The notes under the pieces are model-generated. The model saw only the letters and a list, made by a program, of their open reading frames with translations. It ran no database searches and had not been told where the DNA came from. This document shows positions 1-6,312 of a stretch of 10,207 bases of DNA, one piece after another. Position numbers and translations under genes: made by a program. Within the stretch, counting starts at the first letter, position 1, and every line of letters starts with the position of its first letter. The stretch spans positions 221-10,427 of the forward strand of contig DMNR01000273.1 in NCBI GenBank assembly GCA_003452655.1. The letters run 5' to 3'. The stretch comes from Actinomycetota bacterium. GTDB taxonomy: Bacteria > Actinomycetota > Actinomycetes > S36-B12 > UBA10799.

Positions 1-1136
1 GGGGCGATCAGGAGCGAGAGCGCCGGGCTAATAAAGACCAGCACCAAGATCCCGAGGGCCATCAACCCAACAGTGAGCACGAGGACCAAACGAACTGAAA
101 CGCCCTTGGCAACCATCGAGCCGGTGAGTAGCGCGCCGATCACCCCGAAGATCACCATGGGCAAGGCGATGATCGACACCATCGAGGACGAATACCCGCC
201 AGCGGTCTGCATGAGCTCGGTGAGGTTCGCCTGCGCCGAACCCTGTGCGATGCCAGCAGCAACCAGGGCGACGGTTGCGGCAACCACAGCCGGAACCTTG
301 AAGACAGCTAAGGGGAACGACGCATCAGGTTCGCGCTTCTCCACCCAAATGAACAACACACCGAGCGCGAGGCCACCGAAGATACACAACAGGACGACGG
401 GATCGCTCCAACCCTTCGCACCGGTCTCTCCAAGTCCGTACATGAACAGCAGCAATGCGGCTGCCGCGAGGATCACGCCCTTGTAGTCGAACGCGCGCTG
501 CTTCGACGCTTTGTTCTCAGGAATCGCAAACATCGCGAAGAGTGCGACACCGATCGCGCAGATGACGTTCAGTGAGAAACCCAGACGCCAGCCGCCGACA
601 GACACCAGCACTCCCGAACCGAGGATCGCGACCAAGCCGCCGACCGCGGTGAAGGCGAACATCTTTCCGTAGACCTTCGGCAGCATCTCCGGCTTCGTGA
701 CCGCCGGGATCATTCCGATGGCCATGCCGAACAGTCCGGCCATGCCGATGCCGACAATGGCACGGCCAAGGATGAATTGGCCTGAGGTCATTGCGAACGT
801 CGATACCAGTTCGCCAAGCACTGTGATCCAGGTGCCGATGACTAGGACGCGGCGACGACCAATCCGGTCACCCAACGCGCCTGCGCCGAGGAGTCCGGCA
901 GTAAGTATCAGGGTGGCGATGCTCGATGCGAGCGCTCGGACTCCGCTGTCCATCCCGAGTGCTTGAGACGCAGTCGGCAACACAAACGAGTTGACAACAG
1001 GATCGACGCCGATCATGGCGGCACCGGCAATTGCCGCCCACTGAGCTAGCTTCCAGCGCGACTCCTTGTTGACAGTGGTTCGAGGCCAATGCAGATCGAC
1101 ACCTGTTGGTCCCTTTTCGATCGTTGCTGTCGTCAT
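1..1136 (-). CDS. MFS transporter, DHA2 (EmrB/QacA-like) family, 3' end cut by window edge
   Basis: This is a proton-coupled drug or metabolite exporter of the inner membrane; the substrate cannot be told from sequence. The minus-strand frame is open from the ATG at 1136 to the window edge, giving 378 codons without a stop. GAGGAG lies 5 nt before the ATG. A soluble N-terminus of about 30 residues precedes the first helix, which carries the DHA2-like pattern D45-x-x-V-N-x-x-x-L-P. MFS motif A (GALGDRIGRRR, residues 86-96) follows helix 2, and further hydrophobic helices continue to the end. DHA2 proteins usually have 14 helices and about 450-550 residues, so some 100 or more residues are missing off the left edge. 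It diverges from nucS. The family call is firm; the 14-helix assignment is inferred from the TM1 pattern and the length already present. Confidence 0.9.
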   Translation of the reverse strand, partial: MTTATIEKGPTGVDLHWPRTTVNKESRWKLAQWAAIAGAAMIGVDPVVNSFVLPTASQALGMDSGVRALASSIATLILTAGLLGAGALGDRIGRRRVLVIGTWITVLGELVSTFAMTSGQFILGRAIVGIGMAGLFGMAIGMIPAVTKPEMLPKVYGKMFAFTAVGGLVAILGSGVLVSVGGWRLGFSLNVICAIGVALFAMFAIPENKASKQRAFDYKGVILAAAALLLFMYGLGETGAKGWSDPVVLLCIFGGLALGVLFIWVEKREPDASFPLAVFKVPAVVAATVALVAAGIAQGSAQANLTELMQTAGGYSSSMVSIIALPMVIFGVIGALLTGSMVAKGVSVRLVLVLTVGLMALGILVLVFISPALSLLIA

Positions 1137-1218
1137 TGGCGCTCCTCGCATCGTGTTCGCGCGTGGGGCAACCCACACAATTGCGCCACAGCCACACGCT
1201 AGGGCCGCTCGCCCGCCA

Positions 1219-1228
1219 TTCGCGCGAA
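1219..1228. repeat. 10-bp palindrome TTCGCGCGAA, possible operator
   Basis: This is a perfect palindrome in the divergent region. The half-copy TTCGCGCG at 1156-1163 starts 63 bp away, close to six helical turns, so a protein could in principle bind both on one DNA face. In G+C-rich DNA a 10-bp palindrome can occur by chance, and no regulator gene sits next to it. Confidence 0.25.
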
Positions 1229-1297
1229 AAGATCATCCATGTGGTCCATCGCCCCCGAATCTGCTTGACGGCCGAATCAGACAATGGCGACCATTGG

Positions 1298-1303
1298 TAC
1301 CGT
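1298..1303 (+). promoter_or_regulatory. Candidate -10 element for a leaderless nucS transcript
   Basis: TACCGT fits the actinobacterial TANNNT -10 pattern and ends 7 nt before the GTG at 1311. Transcription would then begin at or next to the start codon. No Shine-Dalgarno sequence is visible before the GTG, which suits a leaderless mRNA. No -35 is evident at normal spacing: a TTGACG at 1265-1270 is 27 nt away. Confidence 0.3.
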
Positions 1304-1310
1304 CTACACC

Positions 1311-1985
1311 GTGCGACTTGTGGTGGCGACCTGCTCGGTGGACTACGTGGGCAAGCTCAGCGCGCACCTGCCGATGGCAACCCGACTCCTGCTTGTGAAA
1401 TCGGACGGTTCTGTGTCGGTTCACGCCGACGATCGCGCCTACAAGCCATTGAATTGGATGAGTCCGCCTTGCTCGTTAAAAGATGACACCGCTGACGACG
1501 GCTGCGGGACCTGGACCATCGTCAACAAGTCAGGTGACCAACTCGTGATCACGATCGACGAGGTATTCCACGACTCGACGCATGAACTCGGAGTCGACCC
1601 CGGCTTGGTGAAGGACGGCGTTGAGGCGCATCTGCAGGAGCTCCTTGCCGAACAGGTCCAGAAGTTCGGCGACGGCTGGCGCTTGGTCAGGCGAGAATTC
1701 CCGACTGCAATCGGACCGGTCGATCTCATGTGCAAGGACGCCGACGGTTCATCAGTAGCGGTCGAAATCAAGCGTCGCGGAGAAATTGACGGAGTCGAAC
1801 AGCTCACGCGCTACTTGGAGTTGCTCAATCGAGATCCACTGCTGGCCCCGGTTTCGGGAATCTTCGCGGCCCAGGAAATCAAGCCACAGGCACGCGTTCT
1901 GGCGGAAGATCGCGGAATTAGGTGTGTGGTCCTTGATTACGACGAGCTTCGAGGGTTCGATGACCCTGAATCGAGACTCTTCTAG
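1311..1985 (+). CDS. nucS: Mismatch-specific endonuclease NucS/EndoMS
   Basis: NucS cuts both strands at mismatched base pairs and is the core of the non-canonical (MutS/MutL-independent) mismatch repair of actinobacteria and some archaea. The 224-residue product matches the remembered mycobacterial protein closely over its whole length. The N-terminal DNA-binding part includes the conserved stretch [19 protein letters not shown] (residues 35-53). The C-terminal PD-(D/E)xK nuclease domain has D138 in GPVDL and E152/K154 in [20 protein letters not shown]. The protein ends in RLF, the kind of C-terminal tail linked to sliding-clamp binding in this family. I chose the GTG at 1311 because homologues start at the equivalent M/V-R-L-V; an in-frame ATG at 1284 would add nine residues. 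A short acidic stretch (DDTADDGCG, 58-66) falls where homologues vary in length. Nothing suggests inactivation. Confidence 0.95.
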   Translation: MRLVVATCSVDYVGKLSAHLPMATRLLLVKSDGSVSVHADDRAYKPLNWMSPPCSLKDDTADDGCGTWTIVNKSGDQLVITIDEVFHDSTHELGVDPGLVKDGVEAHLQELLAEQVQKFGDGWRLVRREFPTAIGPVDLMCKDADGSSVAVEIKRRGEIDGVEQLTRYLELLNRDPLLAPVSGIFAAQEIKPQARVLAEDRGIRCVVLDYDELRGFDDPESRLF

Positions 1986-2130
1986 CGGTGAGGCCACCAA
2001 AGTGATTGTCTTCCTGTTCGCCGCACCGCTGTTCCTCATCGGTGCCTACTTCGTCAAAGACCAGCGGACCAAGACCGCATTCATCTTGCTGGCAATCATG
2101 TGTTTCGTGAGCTGGATCTTCGCGCACTAG
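1960..2130 (+). CDS. Small two-helix membrane protein overlapping nucS, function unknown
   Basis: I do not recognise this protein. From the ATG at 1960 it is 56 residues: a polar N-terminus of about 14, a hydrophobic helix ([18 protein letters not shown], residues 15-32), a short charged loop KDQRTK, and a second helix ending in SWIFAH. The loop and flanks suggest a small inner-membrane hairpin. The ATG overlaps the last 26 nt of nucS in another frame, with GAGGG 4 nt upstream, implying translational coupling. A GTG at 2002 is an alternative start giving 42 residues, with GGTGAGG about 8 nt upstream; it begins right at the first helix. The frame is also open upstream inside nucS, but that part is a nucS shadow. 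That it is a real gene is inferred from its position, the possible ribosome sites and the two clean hydrophobic segments. Confidence 0.6.
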   Translation: MTLNRDSSSGEATKVIVFLFAAPLFLIGAYFVKDQRTKTAFILLAIMCFVSWIFAH

Positions 2131-2136
2131 CTCACG
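2106..2136. terminator. Hairpin between convergent genes, possible bidirectional terminator
   Basis: CGTGAGCTGG (2106-2115) pairs with CTAGCTCACG (2127-2136), giving ten pairs with one G-U and an 11-nt loop. It spans the TAG stop (2128-2130) of the small membrane protein and lies 28 nt past the stop of the peptidase gene on the other strand. No T-tract follows on either side, so it would be a tail-less terminator of the kind proposed for actinobacteria. A 10-bp palindrome CAAGGCCTTG follows at 2137-2146. Confidence 0.45.
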
Positions 2137-2163
2137 CAAGGCCTTGACTCAACCACTGCTGAC

Positions 2164-3651
2164 CTAGGACTTCTTCGCCGCGCCCTTTGCCGCGACGACG
2201 ACTCGGCCAAACATCGCTGGTCCCGAGTAGTAGCTACTTGACTTGTAGTTGTTCAACTCAACACCTGTCTTGGGTGATGAGGCGTGAACGAAGACACCCT
2301 TGCCAGGGTTAACGACGAGCCCCACATGGTCGATTCGACCTGGCAGGTCGGTGGCGTTGTTCAGCCGCCAGAAGACTAGATCGCCAGGCTTCTCTTGCCC
2401 GGGTTCGATCGGGACGACCCACTTGCGGTTGAGCGCCTGCGTATTCGCCGAGGCTAGCGGCCACTTCGAGCCAGCCTCCTTCCATGCTCGCCACACCAGA
2501 CCATTGCGGCTGAACTTAGGGCCGATCCCAGCCTTGTCCGTAAACGGTTTGCCCACCGCAGCGATGGCGAAGGCGACCGCAGCCGTGGCAGCTGGCGTCT
2601 CACCCGGTGGAATCTCACCATCGAACTGGGTGCCCACCATCGAGACACCTTCACTCGCTCCGATCCGCGACTGCAGATCCGTCATCTTCAAGTTTGCTGC
2701 ATCCAGTGTGTCTTGCGCCTTGCGCTGGAGATCGGAGATCTCGCCGCGAATCTGTTCGACCTTCTTGAGGGCGGCCAGTGCAACGAGGACCAGCTGATTT
2801 TGCGCATTGTTGGAGTACTCGATCATGGCGCTGCGGTCTGCGTACGCCTGAAGGTCCCCGCTGCTCAATGCCTCGGTCTGAAGGAGCCAGCCAGGATCAA
2901 CACCTGCCTTGTAGACCTCACGCACGTGCGCTGCGACTGCCGCTCGCGCACGGTCGGCGTCGGCTTGCGCCGCGTTCGCCCGCTTAGTCGCACCTGCCAG
3001 CTTGGTATTGATTTGCGCGACTTCCTGTTCGGCCCGGCTGGCGGCGGCCTCGGCTTCGGCTAGTTCGGCGCGTAACTGATCCGCGAGAATTGGGTCAAAG
3101 GTCACTCCCCCGGCAGCGGCCACTGCAGGTGCCCCGCCGAGCCAGCTACGCGGATCCGCAATGGCACCGCCAACGCGGACCTCGAAGTGCAGGTGCGGGC
3201 CGGTCGTGTTTCCGGTGGCCCCGACCGAGCCAATGACCTGTCCTGGCCGGACCTTGTCTCCGACTTTGGTTCGGAACTCGGTCTGGTGGGCGTACCACGT
3301 CTGGACACCATCTGGATGCTGGATCTGAGTGAGGTTTCCGTAGGGCCCGCCGTTGCCGGTGAAGATGACAATTCCGGCCGCGGCCGCCAGAACCGGCGTC
3401 CCTGCCGTCGCGCTGAAGTCCTGCCCGGTGTGATGCCCCGAAGCCCACATGGGACCCGCAACTCCGAAATCTGCGCTCCATGCCCATTTGCCTGCCGGTA
3501 GCGGAATGACTCTGCCAGGGGTCGAAGAATCTGCCGCCGGCTTCTTCTTGGCGGGCATCGCGTAGGCAGGAGAAACTGTGAAGCTTGCGCCCAATGCCAG
3601 GCAGAGGCTCGACACCACAACCAAAGCCCCAGCACGGCGACGATGCGTCAT
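2164..3651 (-). CDS. Secreted M23 endopeptidase - coiled coil - degenerate NlpC/P60 protein
   Basis: This is a likely peptidoglycan hydrolase acting outside the membrane, 495 residues long. Residues 1-31 are a Sec signal peptide (RRR, hydrophobic core, cleavage after AYA-31); there is no lipobox. Residues about 56-172 are an M23 (LytM-like) domain with the full metal and catalytic set: H74 and D78 in HTGQD, H122 in YAHQ, H153/H155 in GPHLHFEV. Residues about 187-335 are Ala/Glu/Gln-rich and look like a coiled coil, broken near 250-275, as in RipA/CwlO-type hydrolases. Residues about 352-487 fit NlpC/P60: DHVGLVV (H442), FVHAS (H456) and PGDLVFW. The usual D-C-S-G-L box reads S381-R382-N383-G-L, so the nucleophilic Cys is Arg. 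The only cysteine in the protein is C17, in the signal peptide. GGAGG lies 9 nt before the ATG. Expected activity is therefore M23 cleavage, with the NlpC/P60 fold possibly binding peptidoglycan. Confidence 0.93.
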   Translation of the reverse strand: MTHRRRAGALVVVSSLCLALGASFTVSPAYAMPAKKKPAADSSTPGRVIPLPAGKWAWSADFGVAGPMWASGHHTGQDFSATAGTPVLAAAAGIVIFTGNGGPYGNLTQIQHPDGVQTWYAHQTEFRTKVGDKVRPGQVIGSVGATGNTTGPHLHFEVRVGGAIADPRSWLGGAPAVAAAGGVTFDPILADQLRAELAEAEAAASRAEQEVAQINTKLAGATKRANAAQADADRARAAVAAHVREVYKAGVDPGWLLQTEALSSGDLQAYADRSAMIEYSNNAQNQLVLVALAALKKVEQIRGEISDLQRKAQDTLDAANLKMTDLQSRIGASEGVSMVGTQFDGEIPPGETPAATAAVAFAIAAVGKPFTDKAGIGPKFSRNGLVWRAWKEAGSKWPLASANTQALNRKWVVPIEPGQEKPGDLVFWRLNNATDLPGRIDHVGLVVNPGKGVFVHASSPKTGVELNNYKSSSYYSGPAMFGRVVVAAKGAAKKS

Positions 3652-3712
3652 CTTCGATTGCCTCCGGGGAAGTGGAGCTGGCGATTGCCGCGCGATATCC
3701 GACCACGCGTGC

Positions 3713-3737
3713 GTGAGTGACCTCTAGCGTCACCCAC
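3713..3737 (-). promoter_or_regulatory. 9-bp-arm inverted repeat in the peptidase leader
   Basis: On the plus strand GTGAGTGAC (3713-3721) and GTCACCCAC (3729-3737) flank a 7-nt spacer. In peptidase mRNA (minus strand) this reads GUGGGUGAC, loop GCUAGAG, GUCACUCAC: nine pairs with one G-U. It ends 61 nt before the start codon, well clear of the ribosome site. It could be a leader hairpin, or a two-fold DNA operator with GTGAC/GTCAC half-sites; sequence alone does not decide. Confidence 0.45.
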
Positions 3738-3799
3738 CTAAGCGCATATCGGCAACTGCGCGAGCAGGATTCACCAAAGATGGCACTCTGAGTAACGAC

Positions 3800-3808
3800 T
3801 GTGGATAA
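3800..3808 (-). promoter_or_regulatory. Perfect DnaA box (TTATCCACA)
   Basis: The minus strand reads TTATCCACA, the strong E. coli-type DnaA-box consensus, in otherwise G+C-rich DNA. It lies 149-157 nt upstream of the peptidase start and 89-97 nt upstream of the exporter start. Only one copy is seen here, so it is not an origin. A DnaA-responsive promoter or a titration site is possible, and chance cannot be excluded. Confidence 0.4.
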
Positions 3809-3828
3809 CTGTCTGCGGAACCAGACAG
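3809..3828. repeat. 7-bp inverted repeat next to the DnaA box
   Basis: CTGTCTG (3809-3815) and CAGACAG (3822-3828) are perfect arms around a 6-nt spacer. The element touches the DnaA box directly. No T-run follows on either strand, so a terminator is unlikely; an operator or a short hairpin near the 5' end of a transcript fits better. Confidence 0.35.
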
Positions 3829-3846
3829 CCAAGATCGCCGTACCGA

Positions 3847-3860
3847 AACGACGCGTCGTT
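3847..3860. promoter_or_regulatory. Perfect 14-bp palindrome, candidate operator of the ABC exporter
   Basis: AACGACGCGTCGTT is a perfect palindrome centred about 43 nt before the exporter ATG. Its right end overlaps a weak -35-like TTCACG (3859-3864), so a bound repressor would block the candidate promoter. Size and symmetry suit a TetR-type dimer, a class that often controls DrrAB-type exporters. No such regulator gene is in the window, so the binding protein is unknown. Confidence 0.45.
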
Positions 3861-3889
3861 CACGAGCGACTGCCGCCAAGGGGCAGAAT
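3859..3889 (+). promoter_or_regulatory. Candidate promoter for the ABC exporter, possibly leaderless
   Basis: TTCACG (3859-3864) and CAGAAT (3884-3889) are separated by 19 nt. The -10 ends 7 nt before the ATG at 3897, which would start the mRNA at the start codon. The only purine-rich stretch, AAGGGG (3878-3883), is 13 nt from the ATG, long for a ribosome site. Both hexamers are imperfect and the spacer is long, so this is tentative. Confidence 0.3.
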
Positions 3890-3896
3890 TGCGGCC

Positions 3897-4790
3897 ATGA
3901 CAGGCGCGAAAGCAATCGAGGCCGCCGAGGTCACGAAGTCATACGGAGACGTTAAGGCTCTGCGCGGTGTGAACCTCGAGATCGCCCACGGTCAATGCGT
4001 CGCGCTGCTGGGCCCAAATGGCGCTGGCAAGACCGTCACCACTGAAATCTTCGAGGGCTACCGCAAACGCGACGGCGGCGATGTTCGCGTGCTTGGTACG
4101 GATCCAAACCATGGTGACCGACGCTGGAAATCCCGCCTGGGCATCGTGCTGCAGGATGCCCGTGATCTGACCGACCTCACGGTTCGCGAATCGGTGACTC
4201 ACTTCTCCAGCTACTACCCGAACGGACGCACTTCGGACGACGTCATCCAAGCGGTCGGGCTGGTTGAGAAGGCAGACGCCAAGGCCGGCCAGCTTTCCGG
4301 CGGCCAGCGTCGCCGGCTTGATGTCGCGCTGGGGATCGTTGGACGTCCCGATGTGTTGTTCCTCGACGAACCAACGACAGGTTTTGACCCCGAGGCCCGC
4401 AGGCAGTTCTGGGATCTCATCGACGACCTCAAAGAAGATGGGACCACCATCCTGTTGACCACCCACTATCTCGATGAGGCAGAACATCTTGCTGACCAGG
4501 TTGCGGTCATCAACCGCGGCCGCGTGCTCGCGGTAGACAGCCCCGATGCACTTGGGAACCGCCAAAAGTCGCAGGCTGTCGTTCAGTGGCTCGAAGACGG
4601 AGTACAGAAGTCGGCCTCCACTGCGACTCCAACGGCGCTTGTCGGCGAACTTGCCACGCGGTTGGGCCCCGAGATTCCAGAGCTTGCGATCCTGCGACCC
4701 ACTCTGGAGGACGTCTACCTTCGGCTCATCGCTGACGATGGCGGCGACCTCAACATTCCCACCGTCGCTGGAGGTGGCAGTCGTGGCTGA
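3897..4790 (+). CDS. ABC exporter ATP-binding protein, DrrA-like
   Basis: This cytoplasmic ATPase subunit powers an ABC-2-type exporter of drugs or lipids; the substrate is not predictable. The 297-residue product has every nucleotide-binding motif: Walker A GPNGAGKT (39-46), Q-loop Q86, signature LSGGQ (133-137), Walker B VLFLDE (153-158, catalytic E158) and switch H190. A C-terminal extension contains the PTLEDVYLRL stretch (268-277) seen in DrrA/CcmA-type subunits. I start it at the ATG at 3897 because homology begins just after it (AIEAAEVTKSYG); upstream in-frame codons run through the regulatory region. Its last 8 nt overlap the permease gene, so the two are translated together. It opens a co-directional series of genes running to 8623. 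Confidence 0.93.
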   Translation: MTGAKAIEAAEVTKSYGDVKALRGVNLEIAHGQCVALLGPNGAGKTVTTEIFEGYRKRDGGDVRVLGTDPNHGDRRWKSRLGIVLQDARDLTDLTVRESVTHFSSYYPNGRTSDDVIQAVGLVEKADAKAGQLSGGQRRRLDVALGIVGRPDVLFLDEPTTGFDPEARRQFWDLIDDLKEDGTTILLTTHYLDEAEHLADQVAVINRGRVLAVDSPDALGNRQKSQAVVQWLEDGVQKSASTATPTALVGELATRLGPEIPELAILRPTLEDVYLRLIADDGGDLNIPTVAGGGSRG

Positions 4791-5625
4791 AGCAACGGCA
4801 CCCACATCCAACCCCAAGGCGACACTGCGGATGCCCACAACTCTGGCGCTTGGATGGCGCCGCACCCGCATCGAACTTCGCCAGTTCTTCCGCGACAAGG
4901 AATCGGCGTTCTTCACCTTCGCACTTCCGATGTTCCTCATGATCATCTTTGGATCGGTCTTCAACACTGAGATCGCCCCCGGCGTGACGTTCGCGCAGTA
5001 CTTCGTCGCAGGGATGATCGCCTCTGGCGTTGTCTACACCGGATTCCAGAATCTTGCGATCACCATCCCTCAGGAACGTGACGACGGAACGCTCAAACGA
5101 CTCCAGGGCACACCGATGCCCAAAGCCTCCTACTTCATCGGCAAGATCGGTTTGGTCCTCGTCGCCTACGTCGCTCAAGTGATCTTGCTCGGGATAATCG
5201 GCGTGCTCTTCTTCAAGCTCGAACTACCCACGGAAGCCAGCAAATGGCTGACCTTTGCCTGGGTATCGGTGCTCGGTCTGTTGTGCTGCACGCTTCTGGG
5301 CTTGGCCTTCTCCTCCGTTCCCAAATCCGGCCGAGGCGCCCCGGCGATTGTGAGCCCTGTCGTCCTGGTTCTGCAATTCACGTCCGGCGTCTTCTTCGTC
5401 TTTAGCCAACTACCCGTGTGGATGCAGCACCTTGCATCACTGTTCCCCCTGAAGTGGCTTGTCCAGGGAATGCAATCGGTGTTCCTCCCGGAGTCGTTTG
5501 CCAGCCAAACGACCGGGACTGACTCGTGGCAACTGGGACAGGTTGCCTTGGTGCTCGGTATCTGGACCATTGGCGGCCTGGCAGTAGCGCTCCTAACGTT
5601 CAGATGGCAGAGTCGAAGCCGATAG
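4783..5625 (+). CDS. ABC-2 type exporter permease, DrrB-like
   Basis: This is the membrane half of the exporter encoded just upstream. The 280-residue product has a cytoplasmic N-terminus of about 40 residues and six predicted helices at roughly 42-60, 72-95, 117-142, 156-178, 186-207 and 250-273. The ABC-2 family motif ERDDGTLKRLQGTPMP (98-113) sits between helices 2 and 3. The GTG at 4783 is preceded by GGAGGT with 7-nt spacing and overlaps the ATPase stop by 8 nt; this site decides the start, since the frame is also open further upstream inside the ATPase gene. One ATPase and one permease imply a complex of two copies of each. The N-terminal soluble segment is the least conserved-looking part. 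Confidence 0.92.
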   Translation: MAEATAPTSNPKATLRMPTTLALGWRRTRIELRQFFRDKESAFFTFALPMFLMIIFGSVFNTEIAPGVTFAQYFVAGMIASGVVYTGFQNLAITIPQERDDGTLKRLQGTPMPKASYFIGKIGLVLVAYVAQVILLGIIGVLFFKLELPTEASKWLTFAWVSVLGLLCCTLLGLAFSSVPKSGRGAPAIVSPVVLVLQFTSGVFFVFSQLPVWMQHLASLFPLKWLVQGMQSVFLPESFASQTTGTDSWQLGQVALVLGIWTIGGLAVALLTFRWQSRSR

Positions 5626-5650
5626 TCCGCACAAACCCTCTGGAGTAGTC

Positions 5651-6307
5651 ATGAACATTGCTGTGCTCGGAACAGGAAACGTCGGAAAGGCGCTTGCCGG
5701 TGCGCTTGCGGCCGCAGGACACGTCGTCACCATGGGTTCTCGAACTGCGGACAATGAGGCAGCGTTGGCCTGGACGACCGACAACGGCGTGCTGCTGGCA
5801 ACATTCGCCGATGCCGCCAGCGCCAGCGATCTCGTCATCAATGCCACGGGTGGCGGGGTCTCTCTGGCCGTCCTGAATTCGGTGGGCGAGCAGGCGTTGG
5901 CGGGCAAGGTCCTCATCGATGTGGCCAACCCCCTCGACTTCTCGAATGGCTTCCCGCCCACGTTGTCCGTATGCAATGACGACAGCCTGGGCGAGCAGAT
6001 TCAGCGAGAGTTCCCTTCTGCCCGGGTTGTGAAGGCCCTAAACACGCTGAACTGCGAACTCATGGTCAATCCCAGCGGTTTGCCGGGCGATCATGTGCTC
6101 TTCATCGCCGGTAACGACGCCGATGCCAAGTCGAAAACGATCGCCCTCCTCTGGGAATTCGGTTGGCCGGCCGAGCGGGTTCTCGATCTCGGAGACATTT
6201 CGGCCGCCCGCGCGACAGAGATGTACCTCCCGCTGTGGCTGCGCCTAATGCAGACTGTTGGCAACGCCAATTTCAACATCAACGTGGTCACCGGGAACAC
6301 GCCTTAG
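5651..6307 (+). CDS. NADPH-dependent F420 reductase family oxidoreductase
   Basis: The 218-residue product has a Rossmann fold with GTGNVG (7-12) at the first turn and S30-R31-T32 after the second strand, where FNO-type enzymes bind the NADP 2'-phosphate. Segments such as [16 protein letters not shown] and [12 protein letters not shown] follow the F420-dependent NADP oxidoreductase family pattern. Members include F420H2:NADP oxidoreductase, which moves hydride between F420 and NADP, but the family also holds many dehydrogenases of unknown substrate. The C-terminal helix region ([13 protein letters not shown]) resembles the family's dimer-forming end. GGAG lies 6 nt before the ATG. It sits 25 nt after the permease and 50 nt before arcA on the same strand; I see no clear functional link to either. 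The fold is secure, the exact reaction is not. Confidence 0.85.
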   Translation: MNIAVLGTGNVGKALAGALAAAGHVVTMGSRTADNEAALAWTTDNGVLLATFADAASASDLVINATGGGVSLAVLNSVGEQALAGKVLIDVANPLDFSNGFPPTLSVCNDDSLGEQIQREFPSARVVKALNTLNCELMVNPSGLPGDHVLFIAGNDADAKSKTIALLWEFGWPAERVLDLGDISAARATEMYLPLWLRLMQTVGNANFNINVVTGNTP

Positions 6308-6312
6308 CGCCT

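Larger units (their letters stand above)
1137..1310. promoter_or_regulatory. Divergent intergenic region between the MFS gene and nucS
   Basis: About 170 nt must hold the promoters of both divergent genes. I do not see a convincing consensus -35/-10 pair for either. Visible structure is a perfect palindrome TTCGCGCGAA (1219-1228), a second copy of its first eight bases TTCGCGCG at 1156-1163, and a short GTGGG/CCCAC inverted repeat at 1164-1177. A regulatory role is inferred from position only. Confidence 0.5.
3652..3896. promoter_or_regulatory. Divergent intergenic region between the peptidase and the ABC exporter
   Basis: This 245-nt non-coding stretch must contain promoters in both directions. 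It is rich in symmetric elements, listed separately: a leader hairpin (3713-3737), a DnaA box (3800-3808), a 7-bp inverted repeat (3809-3828) and a 14-bp palindrome (3847-3860). A further short palindrome CACGCGTG lies at 3704-3711. I see no clear consensus promoter for the peptidase gene. The exporter frame stays open back to a GTG at 3801, but homology starts only after the ATG at 3897. Confidence 0.6.

Noticed and set aside
73..966. Plus-strand open frames across the first kilobase
   Set aside because: They are antisense shadows of the MFS transporter, whose minus-strand frame is uninterrupted and carries MFS motif A.
2137..2146. 10-bp palindrome CAAGGCCTTG as a terminator
   Set aside because: It has no loop, so it cannot form a hairpin within one strand; the adjacent hairpin at 2106-2136 is the better candidate.
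3652..3790. Possible ydaO-type (c-di-AMP) riboswitch upstream of the hydrolase, suggested by GGTGAATCCT on the minus strand
   Set aside because: The other conserved blocks of that class (the G-rich GGGGGACCC segment before it and GTCAGCTAACC after it) are missing and the spacing does not fit.
3801..3896. Extended N-terminus for the ABC ATPase from GTG 3801
   Set aside because: It would run through the palindromes and regulatory DNA and adds 32 residues not expected in DrrA-like proteins; homology begins right after ATG 3897.
3939..4967. 342-codon minus-strand open frame opposite the ABC ATPase
   Set aside because: It is antisense to a gene with all ABC motifs and resembles no family.
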